This document shows, piece after piece, positions 18,835 through 26,252 of a stretch of DNA of 64,000 nucleotides (position 1 is its first letter; each line of letters opens with the position of its first letter). Where the stretch lies: positions 2,966,780 to 3,030,779 of the forward strand of contig NZ_KV467168.1 of NCBI RefSeq assembly GCF_001663775.1, read 5' to 3'. Position numbers and translations under genes: made by a program. Source of the stretch: Arthrobacter sp. B6. GTDB taxonomy: Bacteria > Actinomycetota > Actinomycetes > Actinomycetales > Micrococcaceae. The notes below the pieces were generated by a model. It had not been told where the DNA came from. It worked only from the letters and a program-made list of their open reading frames with translations, and ran no database searches.

Positions 18835-20160
18835 ATGTCCCACCAACAGCCCCTTTCGACCGCCGCGCCGGCCAAGGCACGCGCGCAGGTCCCGCTCGAT
18901 GATGCTCCCTTCAAGCCAATCCACGCACTGGCCACGGCCTGCGTGTTGGGAGGCGCGGCAGTCGACGGTTATGTCCTCGGCATCATCGGTTCCGGCATCG
19001 CCTTGGCGAAGAACGAACTTGCCCTCACCGCCTTGAGCCAGGGGCTGATCGCCTCCAGTGCCTTGATCGGTGTCTTCATCGGCGGGCTGATCTTTGGCTC
19101 GCTGGCCGACCGGTACGGGCGCCGCCCGGTGTTCACGTGGAACCTGATCGCCTTCGTGGTGCTGTCCCTGCTCCAGCTGTTCACGGTCGGAGTCTGGGAT
19201 CTGGTCGCCCTGCGCCTAGCGCTCGGCCTCGCCATCGGCGTGGAGTATGCCGTCGGCACCGCGGTGCTGGCTGAGTTTTCCCGTAAAAAGGGCCGCGGCG
19301 TGCTGCTGGGCAACTTTGCCGTCTTTTGGATGGTCGGTTTCGTGGCCGCCTTCATGGTCGGGCTGCTCTGGTCGGGGGACAACTGGCGCCTACTGCTGGC
19401 GACCAGCGCAGTACCCGCCTTCATCGTGTTCGTGCTGCGCTCCCGCTTGCCCGAGTCCCCGATGTGGCTGAAGGCCCGCGGCCGTGACAACGAGGCGGAA
19501 GCTGTCGTGCTTAAGCATTACGGCGAGGGATACGTCGTTTCCCAGGTCAAGCTGGAGCAGAAGAATGCGAAGGTCTCGGACCTGTTCACCCGGCAGACCT
19601 GGCGCCCCCACCTGTACTCCGGACTGTTCTGGTTCTGCCAGGTCGGCCCCTTCTTTGCGATCTTCACCTTCCTCACCCCGGTGTTCAACGGCCTGGGCGT
19701 CACCGACGCCGTAACCGTCGAAATCTGGCTCAACGTGGTCCAACTCGCCGGTGCCGTCTTCGGTTTGTACCTGCTGCACAAGCTCACCCGGCGCGGCTTC
19801 GTGAACTGGACCTTCGCCCTGATGTTCCTGACCCTGCTGTCCCTCGGGCTGTTCGGCAACGCTCCACTTTGGCTGACCGTCAGCCTCTTCGCGTTCTACC
19901 TGTTCATGGCCCCGGCAGCGAACAACATCCAGTACGTCTACCCCAGCGAAATTTTCGACACCCGTGTCCGGGGAACTGGCGTTGGCTTCTCCGCAGCGTT
20001 CTCCCGCATCTCCGCGGCCGGGGCCACCTACCTGTTCCCGCTCCTCCTGGCAGAACTGGGCACCTCGGCCACGCTGCTCCTGGTATCGGCCTTCCCCCTG
20101 CTCGGACTTATCCTCTCCATCCTCTGGGCACCAGAGACCAAGGAAAAGACCTTGCGCTGA
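18835..20160 (+). CDS. MFS transporter, sugar-porter/AAHS-like
   Basis: A 441-aa twelve-helix permease. The A-motif GSLADRYGRRPVF after helix 2 and RLALGLAIGVEYAVGTAVLAEF in helix 4 place it in the major facilitator superfamily. The second half ends with PSEIFDTRVRGTGVG and APETKEKTL, the closing motifs of sugar and aromatic-acid porters. AGGAG eight nt before the ATG at 18835 fixes the start. It stands alone, divergent from the SMR remnant and convergent with the VldE-like gene. Substrate not deducible. Confidence 0.88.
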   Translation: MSHQQPLSTAAPAKARAQVPLDDAPFKPIHALATACVLGGAAVDGYVLGIIGSGIALAKNELALTALSQGLIASSALIGVFIGGLIFGSLADRYGRRPVFTWNLIAFVVLSLLQLFTVGVWDLVALRLALGLAIGVEYAVGTAVLAEFSRKKGRGVLLGNFAVFWMVGFVAAFMVGLLWSGDNWRLLLATSAVPAFIVFVLRSRLPESPMWLKARGRDNEAEAVVLKHYGEGYVVSQVKLEQKNAKVSDLFTRQTWRPHLYSGLFWFCQVGPFFAIFTFLTPVFNGLGVTDAVTVEIWLNVVQLAGAVFGLYLLHKLTRRGFVNWTFALMFLTLLSLGLFGNAPLWLTVSLFAFYLFMAPAANNIQYVYPSEIFDTRVRGTGVGFSAAFSRISAAGATYLFPLLLAELGTSATLLLVSAFPLLGLILSILWAPETKEKTLR

Positions 20161-20319
20161 CGCGGAGAGCCAGAGCAAGGGAAGGGAAGTAGACTAACCG
20201 TCCCTAAGCCATCGCAAAGCCGGACCCATCTCGTGGAGCCGAGGCGCACGAGCCAAGGCCGGCGAACGTGCCCACCAGCACGCGCCCCATCGAATCCACC
20301 GAGAGTTGCACTGCACGCC

Positions 20320-20364
20320 GACGCACGGATGCTGATCAGGTCACCTGATCCGCATCGGTGCGTC
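20320..20364. repeat. Long imperfect palindrome between convergent genes
   Basis: Arms at 20320-20341 and 20343-20364 are 22 nt each with two mismatches and a single central base (GACGCAC...GGTGCGTC). The 345-nt gap holding it has no other recognisable feature. It lies about 160 nt beyond one stop and 140 nt before the other, so a bidirectional terminator is possible, although it has no T-run; a palindromic mobile repeat is the alternative. Confidence 0.5.
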
Positions 20365-20505
20365 GCCCTGTGGTCTTAGAGGCACGGCCCACGCGATAAA
20401 GGCTCCAGCGGGCAGATTTGGGCTTGGGCTGAGAATGGCCATCTTCGTCGGGTCGCGTGCCTCCGCCCCTTGAGTACTTAGGCGAGAAGCGGCAGTGAAG
20501 GCCTT

Positions 20506-21276
20506 TTAGGCGGTGCCTCCGCCCAGCACGTCCACGTGCACGTGATCGAGGTGTCGGAGTATTTCGTTGCCTGGCTCCGGTGCATCGTAGTCCTGCCACT
20601 GCCCTTGGGAGCTGTACACGCTCCAGAACCGGTCGTCGAAGATGACGTACTGGATGTGCAGGTCCTCGGCATGGGCGATGAGCCAGTGGGACAGCATCCA
20701 CCCCTTACGCCGGTTCTCCTCGGTCACCGGGCGGAAGAAGATGTCCATTGCCCGGCCGTCGTAGTGCGTCGAGTCCGCTCCGTGTCCTTGGTCAATGCCA
20801 CCCGGGGCGAACCCGCCCAGGCTTTGGTCGCCGAACACTTCAGTCATGGCTTGGCGCAACTGCTCGGCGCGCGGTGTCAGGCCGGTGGCAGTCAGCTGTT
20901 GTTCCTGCAAGTCGCTGGCGGCCGAGCCCCGGCAGCTGAGGCTGGGACCAGCGTCCCGGGGAGGCCCGTTGGCCAGCCGCTGCAACACCGCCTCGTCGAT
21001 GTTGGAGGTGTCCGGCGCCTCCAACCCGCGGGCGAGGAGGGCGACGGCCGTGGTGGCCAGCCGCGCCTCATCACGGTCGAGTCCGACTTCCCCGTCAGAG
21101 GTTTCGACAGTACATTCCGGGCGCAGCAGCAGCGAGCCGTTTTCAATGCGCAAACCACTGAGCAGGCCGGGCCCGAGGAGCATCAGCGCCAGCCCGAGCA
21201 CTCCGAGCAGATAAAGGGCCAACCGCAGCCGATTTGGGCTGCGCCGGCCCTCGTGCCTCTCCTTGTTGGTCACCAC
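20506..21276 (-). CDS. Membrane-anchored protein with M15/VldE-like C-terminal domain
   Basis: A 256-aa protein. A basic N-terminus is followed by one transmembrane helix (LALYLLGVLGLALMLLGPGL, about 18-37), so the rest should lie outside the membrane. The C-terminal domain (about 130-250) has HYDGRAMDIFFRP, then WLIAHAEDLHIQYVIFDD, and ends HLDHVHVDV. This HxxGxAxD...HxDHxH pattern is that of D-Ala-D-Ala metallopeptidase-like folds, in particular the actinobacterial VldE/ARB-07466-like domain. A role in cell-wall metabolism is likely but unproven. The gene is monocistronic. Confidence 0.75.
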   Translation of the reverse strand: MVTNKERHEGRRSPNRLRLALYLLGVLGLALMLLGPGLLSGLRIENGSLLLRPECTVETSDGEVGLDRDEARLATTAVALLARGLEAPDTSNIDEAVLQRLANGPPRDAGPSLSCRGSAASDLQEQQLTATGLTPRAEQLRQAMTEVFGDQSLGGFAPGGIDQGHGADSTHYDGRAMDIFFRPVTEENRRKGWMLSHWLIAHAEDLHIQYVIFDDRFWSVYSSQGQWQDYDAPEPGNEILRHLDHVHVDVLGGGTA

Positions 21277-21838
21277 GGGAGCACACGTGCAGACCGCACG
21301 GGGACCTTATGGGCGCCTGTACGGCCCGGCGCTGATCCGGACACTCGAGGGCCGGTCACGGCTGTTCTGTTCCCGATGATGTGTGCCTTTCATTGCGTCG
21401 CACTCATCCAGTCATAGCAGGGGATGGACGGTCCCGCATCGGCGAAGGCCGGGAATGCCGCCGTCACCGTGATAAGCCTCGCAGCCGATTTATAAGGCCA
21501 AGCCCGCCTTGAGAGCTTCCACACTTCTGGCCTCACTTGAGCTCTGCATCGAACACGTCGTGCACGCCTTCCAGGAACAGCCGGCCACCGCGGCCCGCTA
21601 AAGCCAAGTGGGGGCCAGTCTCCCCCCCCCAAGGGAAGAGAACGACGGCGGGACTTCCCGCCGTCGTTTTCGTCGCGGTGCCGCAGTCTCCAAAGCTGAA
21701 AACCCAGTATGAAGTGAGATTAAGCAGTCTCCAACCAAGCTGCTGGGACGTCGCCGGCTGGGCGTTCGGGGAACTGGCCGCCGGTGGCGGCCGTCGACGC
21801 TCCGCAAGTCCACCTCAGCATCGCGGCACTACGCTGAG
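21277..21838. other. 562-nt intergenic region without a supported gene
   Basis: No convincing gene is present. A plus-strand frame of about 40 codons ends at TAA 21599-21601 with a peptide-like tail (ASLELCIEHVVHAFQEQ), followed about 40 nt later by a strong terminator, so it may be the tail of a lost gene. A run of ten C lies at 21621-21630. The promoter of the LysR gene must be in the last part. Confidence 0.4.
21641..21672 (+). terminator. Strong Rho-independent terminator
   Basis: AACGACGGCGGG and CCCGCCGTCGTT form a perfect 12-bp stem with an ACTT loop; read rightward it closes in GTTTTCG. No intact gene lies upstream on this strand within 300 nt, so it may have ended a gene since lost, or serve the region's small peptide frame. 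Confidence 0.7.
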
Positions 21839-22771
21839 ATGATGCTGGATTACACCCTGAAGCAGTTGCAGTATTTCGTTACGGTCGCTAATCACGGGTC
21901 AATCGCGGCGGCGGCCGCAGCCTCGCATATCTCCCAGGCCGCGATGTCCCAGGCGATTACGGAGTTGGAACGTGTTGTCGGTTCCCAACTGCTTGTTCGT
22001 CATCGGGCACGCGGCGTCGTATTGACTGCCGTCGGTACCTATTTCCTCCGCGATGCCCAAGCCTTGGTGCGGCATGCCGAAGAAGTTCAGGGACGTGTTA
22101 TGGAACGGCAGCAGGGGTTGGTGGGGCCTTTGACCATTGGCTGCTATACCGGCCTGTCCGCGTTCTGGCTGCCTGAGATTGCGTATGGCTTTGTGAAGCC
22201 AAACCCTGGGCTTGACGTGACGTTGACTGAGGGGGACGGCGCCCAGCTGCAAGAGCGAATGCTGAGCGGCTACCTGGACGCCGTTTTGACCCATACAAGG
22301 CACCTCATTCCCGGAGTTGAATCCACCACCGTAATGGCGGGCCGGCCCTATGTACTCGTCGCCGGCGATCATTGGGCCGCAAAACGGACGAGTGTTCGCC
22401 TCACGGAGCTGGCCGACGAGGATTTTGTTTCGCTGGACATCCCCTCGGTTCGAGAAAACCAGCTGATTAATTTGCGTATGTCGGGCTTGGATCCGAAAAT
22501 CGCGTGGAAGTCCAGCAGCCTTGAGGCGGTGCGCGGCATGGTGGCCAGGGGGCTTGGCTATACTGCCCTGGTTCAGCGTCCTCCCGTCAACCTAAGTTAT
22601 GACGCTTTGCCGCTGGCCATCCTGGAGATCGAGGGCAAGGTGGGCCATAGCGACATCTGTGTGGCGTACACGCAGTCCGATCGGCTCAGTCTGCGGTTGC
22701 GAGCGTTTATCGATTTCTGCGTAGAGGCCGGAGACAGAAAGGAGCGGGAGCCGGTCAGCCGTAAGGCATGA
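21839..22771 (+). CDS. LysR-family transcriptional regulator
   Basis: A 310-aa regulator. The N-terminal winged helix (LKQLQYFVTVANHGSIAAAAA, SQAAMSQAITELERVVGSQLL) is canonical, and the substrate-binding domain runs from about residue 92 (GPLTIGCYTGLSAFWLP). It faces the MHS transporter-hydrolase pair convergently, so it may control them from the far side or act elsewhere. The start may be either of two adjacent ATGs (21839, 21842). The stop lies inside the loop of a shared terminator hairpin. Confidence 0.9.
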   Translation: MMLDYTLKQLQYFVTVANHGSIAAAAAASHISQAAMSQAITELERVVGSQLLVRHRARGVVLTAVGTYFLRDAQALVRHAEEVQGRVMERQQGLVGPLTIGCYTGLSAFWLPEIAYGFVKPNPGLDVTLTEGDGAQLQERMLSGYLDAVLTHTRHLIPGVESTTVMAGRPYVLVAGDHWAAKRTSVRLTELADEDFVSLDIPSVRENQLINLRMSGLDPKIAWKSSSLEAVRGMVARGLGYTALVQRPPVNLSYDALPLAILEIEGKVGHSDICVAYTQSDRLSLRLRAFIDFCVEAGDRKEREPVSRKA

Positions 22772-22783
22772 ACCGGCTCCCGC
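22744..22783. terminator. Bidirectional terminator overlapping the LysR stop
   Basis: GCGGGAGCCGGT and ACCGGCTCCCGC form a perfect 12-bp stem across a 16-nt loop that contains the LysR stop codon. The leftward transporter gene stops 14 nt further on, so the hairpin can end both convergent transcripts. Confidence 0.7.
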
Positions 22784-22796
22784 CCCTTAGGCGACG

Positions 22797-24158
22797 TTAT
22801 TGTTTTATGTTTTCGGCGCTAAGGTCCTGGTCTTTGCCTTCTTTGACTCTCAGGAGGCAAAGCCCGGCGATCACGAAGGTTGCTGCCCAGACGACGCCGG
22901 TCAGCCAGAGCGCTCCGCCTGTTGCGAGCACAAGTCCGCTGACGATCATTGGCGTGAACCCGGCGCCCAGGGTTGAGGAGAGTTGATAGACCAAGGAGGC
23001 GCCTGTGTAGCGGATCCGGGTGGGGAACAGCTCTGCGGAGAACGCTCCGAAGGGCCCGAAGATCGCGGCCTGGATGATGCCGTTGGCCACGAACAATGCG
23101 ATGGCGAAGAGCCACAGTTCGCCCAGTTGCAGCATCCACATAATGGGCAGCGCCATGACGGCGCCGGTGATGATACCGGCGAACATGACGGGCCGTCGTC
23201 CCAGTTTGTCTGAGTAGCGGGCGGCGTACCAGATGCCCACGACGGTCAAGGTTGCGCCAACCGCTTTGACGTTCAGGACCGCAGTTCGGTCCATGCCGGC
23301 GCTGTCGACCACGAAGGAGATGGCCCAGACGGTCATCAGGCCCTGGACGGTGTAGGAGCTCATCCCTACAAGGGTTCCCTTAATGACGCTCATCGGATAC
23401 TTGGTAAGGACCTCCATAAGCGGGATCTTCTTTTCCTCGGCCTTGTTCTCCAGCGCCAGGAACAGCGGGGATTCTGAAACCTTGAGCCGGATGACCAGGC
23501 CGATGGCGATCAGGACGATGCTGATGAGGAATGGTATCCGCCAGCCCCAGCTAAGGAACTGGTCGTTGGGCAGCACCGAGACGGCCGAAACGGCGAGGGT
23601 TGCCATGACAGCACCTGCAGGGCCGCCCATGTTGGCGAAGCTCGCGGCGAAGCCGCGGCGCTCCTTGGGCGAATGTTCCAGAGCCATGAGCATGGCGCCG
23701 CCCCACTCGCCGCCGACTGCAAGGCCTTGCACTATGCGCAGCACGATCAGTGCAATGGGGGCCAGCATGCCCACTTGGGCGGTCGGAGGCAGAAGCCCGA
23801 TCAGGGTGGTGGCGATGCCCATCATGAGCATGGAGGTAATCAGAACTCCCTTGCGTCCCAGTTTGTCGCCAAAGTGCCCGAAAACGATGCCGCCGAGCGG
23901 ACGGGCCAGGTAACCTACGGCCAGGGTGGCGAAGGAGGCGAAGATGGCTACGGCAGGATCGAGGTTGGTAAAGAACACCTTGTTGAACACCAACGAGGCA
24001 GCGGTTGCGTAGAGGATGAAGTCGTAGAACTCGATGGCGCTGCCGATGAAGGATGACGCCAGGATGCGCCGCATCTGGGGGGTGTTAAAGCCTGTTTCCT
24101 GTAGGCTTTCCGGAGCGTTCAACGGGGCCGAAGAGGTCATATTTACCGGTGTTTTCAT
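22797..24158 (-). CDS. MHS-family MFS transporter
   Basis: A 453-aa metabolite:H+ symporter-type permease with family landmarks ASSFIGSAIEFYDFILYATA (first helix), GDKLGRKGVLI (loop 2-3) and VGGEWGGAMLMALEHSPKERRG (helix 4-5), the shikimate/ShiA-like signature. Its ATG overlaps the stop of the upstream hydrolase by 4 nt (24155-24158), so the two are translationally coupled. It probably imports the substrate of that hydrolase or of an aromatic pathway. Substrate unknown. Confidence 0.88.
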   Translation of the reverse strand: MKTPVNMTSSAPLNAPESLQETGFNTPQMRRILASSFIGSAIEFYDFILYATAASLVFNKVFFTNLDPAVAIFASFATLAVGYLARPLGGIVFGHFGDKLGRKGVLITSMLMMGIATTLIGLLPPTAQVGMLAPIALIVLRIVQGLAVGGEWGGAMLMALEHSPKERRGFAASFANMGGPAGAVMATLAVSAVSVLPNDQFLSWGWRIPFLISIVLIAIGLVIRLKVSESPLFLALENKAEEKKIPLMEVLTKYPMSVIKGTLVGMSSYTVQGLMTVWAISFVVDSAGMDRTAVLNVKAVGATLTVVGIWYAARYSDKLGRRPVMFAGIITGAVMALPIMWMLQLGELWLFAIALFVANGIIQAAIFGPFGAFSAELFPTRIRYTGASLVYQLSSTLGAGFTPMIVSGLVLATGGALWLTGVVWAATFVIAGLCLLRVKEGKDQDLSAENIKQ

Positions 24159-25234
24159 GGGGTGGATGCCATTTCTACTTCAGTGTAGGGAGCATCATCG
24201 GCGGCGTTGCCGGTGATGGCGGAGAAAGAAATTACGTCCAGGTCGTCCGGGACCAGGAATTCGCCAGTGAATTTTTCGGCGTGGGAGAGCCAGACCGATT
24301 TGGGCGTTGTGCCGGGAACCAGGTGGTGCAGTGCCAACCGGGCGGCACCCGCTTTGTCTGCCAACCCGATCGCATCCAGTGGCGAGGTGTGGGACCGGCG
24401 GTGATGGTCCATCGAGGCTTGCGCTTCTTCTGTTCCCACGCTCCCATAGGTTCGGGATACCCACTCGAAATCGATGGCCTCATGAAGCAACAAATCGGTC
24501 CCGCGAGCGAGTCGGACGAGATTCTCGCAGGGTGCGGTGTCTCCCGAGATCGTTACGGATCCTTCTGCGGTATCAAAGCGGAAGGCGAAGGCCGGGGCAA
24601 CCGGCGGATGTTCCACCAATGTTGCTGTGACGGTCACCAGTTCATCCCGATAGATCTCAAAGGGAAGCATGCCTGGGGGCGTCGGGTTTGAATTCGGGTC
24701 ATAACCAGTCCCGGGCGGAAGTTCTATGTCCGAGGCCGTGAAACGGTCCAAGGGCGAGGGACGCAGCGCGTCTATGACCCTGTCGTTCAAGTCGGTTCCG
24801 TAGGCGCGCATGAGATGTTCAAACAGGGCCTTCGTACCGGGCGTCGGCTGATCCGGAAAGAGCGGTTTCGGCGGAGTCACGGCCCGAGGCGATGCGGGCG
24901 GCAGTGCGCCACGGTCACCGGGTCCGATGATCCTGATTGGCTCCTGGTCGGGGCGGAGGGTGAAGAGCCCGAAAATTGCGAGACTGGCCAGATCAATGCA
25001 ATGGTCAGAATGCAGATGGGTTAGGAAGATTCCCCGGAGGTTGCCCACCGAGAAGCCGGCCTTCATCAGCTGGTTGCCTACCCCGCTGCCGGCATCCACG
25101 AGATATACAGCATCTCCAACGACGACAGCGGTTGCGATGCCTGCGCGTTTCCCCGAGTTGGAGCCGGTCCACCAGCGGGGCCCGCCGGCTGTACCGAGAG
25201 TCACTACGTAGGGTTTCAAGGGTGTGATGGTCAC
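24155..25234 (-). CDS. Metallo-beta-lactamase-fold hydrolase (RNase Z/arylsulfatase-like branch)
   Basis: A 359-aa cytoplasmic MBL-fold protein. The di-zinc motif HLHSDHCIDL (about 92-101) matches HxHxDH, ISGDTAPCENLVRLARG supplies the bridging aspartate, and ALHHLVPG the last histidine. This arrangement belongs to RNase Z-like hydrolases, many of which cleave esters, lactones or sulfates in catabolic clusters. It is first in a two-gene operon with the MHS transporter. The upstream 350-nt gap carries GTAAAAC/GTTTTAC repeats that may regulate it. Confidence 0.85.
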   Translation of the reverse strand: MTITPLKPYVVTLGTAGGPRWWTGSNSGKRAGIATAVVVGDAVYLVDAGSGVGNQLMKAGFSVGNLRGIFLTHLHSDHCIDLASLAIFGLFTLRPDQEPIRIIGPGDRGALPPASPRAVTPPKPLFPDQPTPGTKALFEHLMRAYGTDLNDRVIDALRPSPLDRFTASDIELPPGTGYDPNSNPTPPGMLPFEIYRDELVTVTATLVEHPPVAPAFAFRFDTAEGSVTISGDTAPCENLVRLARGTDLLLHEAIDFEWVSRTYGSVGTEEAQASMDHHRRSHTSPLDAIGLADKAGAARLALHHLVPGTTPKSVWLSHAEKFTGEFLVPDDLDVISFSAITGNAADDAPYTEVEMASTP

Positions 25235-25638
25235 GATGGCCTTTCGTCTGCCTCCATTGCCGTGTCGGAGGTCTCATTTCCACTGTGCCGTTAGCCGCAA
25301 CAACTGTAAAACTGTTTAAACCAGCCTGCTTGAAAGGTTTTACCTATGATGTCCCGCCGGCAGGTTCCGCCCCCGTGCAAAGCGGCGCCACTGCCCAATC
25401 ACTAGAACTCTAACTACTAAAGGCGCATCTTCCGAGGCTGAACCTGTCAGTACTTTGTCTCATCACTCTGAACTCCTAACTCACCAAGGAACTTCACTGC
25501 CCAGAAAATGAGAGCCGTCGTTGCAAAGTAGCTAGACATCTAGTAAATTATAGCTGAAGGTGCTTACGGCTGGCGCTATGAATGCAGGTCATCAGTAGCG
25601 CATGGGCATGCAGGACTAAAGGAGCTTGGATCCGACCG
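25235..25638. promoter_or_regulatory. Divergent promoter region with two candidate operators
   Basis: This 404-nt gap lies between the leftward hydrolase operon and the rightward marR-like gene. GTAAAAC (25306) and GTTTTAC (25337) are inverted 7-mers flanking a GTTTAAAC palindrome, placed for the hydrolase promoter. CTAGA-CA-TCTAG (25532-25543) lies 95 nt before the MarR start in an AT-rich stretch and is a plausible MarR-type site. No coding sequence is supported here. Confidence 0.4.
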
Positions 25639-26166
25639 ATGAGCGAGCCGACAAACCAAGGGAATGAAAAACTCCGTGGCACCGAATTCGAAAAGCTGGC
25701 GAACCACTCCATGGGAGAGATGTTTCCCGAGTTCGATGCAGCCGCCATGGCCCTTTGCTTCAACCTGATACGTCTGGCCAACCGGATCACAGCCGACCTC
25801 GAAGTCAGCATCCACCGCCCTGAAGGGCTGAGTTTTTCTGCTTTCAGGCTCCTCTTCGCAATTCGAGCTGTTGGAGCAGGGAACCCCAATGAGCTGGCAA
25901 GGCTTTCCAGCGTTTCAACCGCATCCATGTCGAGCCTGCTCAACACCTTGGAGAAGTATGGCCTGGTGGCCCGCGAGGCAGACAGCACGGACAAGCGCAA
26001 ACTACTTGTTCGGCTAACTCCCCTGGGGGAGTCACGCGTAGCAGAGCTCGCGCGCAAGAACAGTTTGCGTGAAAGCGATTGGGCGGCTGGCCTGACAACC
26101 ACTGAGGCAACGATTTTGGCTGAACTATTGCGGAAACTTCTGCAACACCACCCGCCTCGTCCCTAG
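25639..26166 (+). CDS. MarR-family regulator, probable MobR-like
   Basis: A 175-aa winged-helix protein. The recognition segment NELARLSSVSTASMSSLLNTLEKYGLVAREADSTDKR (written here as two pieces, NELARLSSVSTASMSS and LLNTLEKYGLV) and the wing ADSTDKRKLLVRL are typical MarR. It sits directly upstream of a 3-hydroxybenzoate 4-monooxygenase-like gene, the arrangement known for mobR-mobA in Comamonas testosteroni, where MobR is a repressor relieved by 3-hydroxybenzoate; the same role here is inference. ATG 25639 follows AAGGAG at 14 nt; an earlier ATG at 25582 is possible. Confidence 0.85.
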   Translation: MSEPTNQGNEKLRGTEFEKLANHSMGEMFPEFDAAAMALCFNLIRLANRITADLEVSIHRPEGLSFSAFRLLFAIRAVGAGNPNELARLSSVSTASMSSLLNTLEKYGLVAREADSTDKRKLLVRLTPLGESRVAELARKNSLRESDWAAGLTTTEATILAELLRKLLQHHPPRP

Positions 26167-26252
26167 GACTTCAGAGCGCGCTGAACTCTTGCAGTTCCTG
26201 ATGTTCCCCCTATACCTCGAGCCTTTACCGCTTACAACGAAGTGAGGAATCC

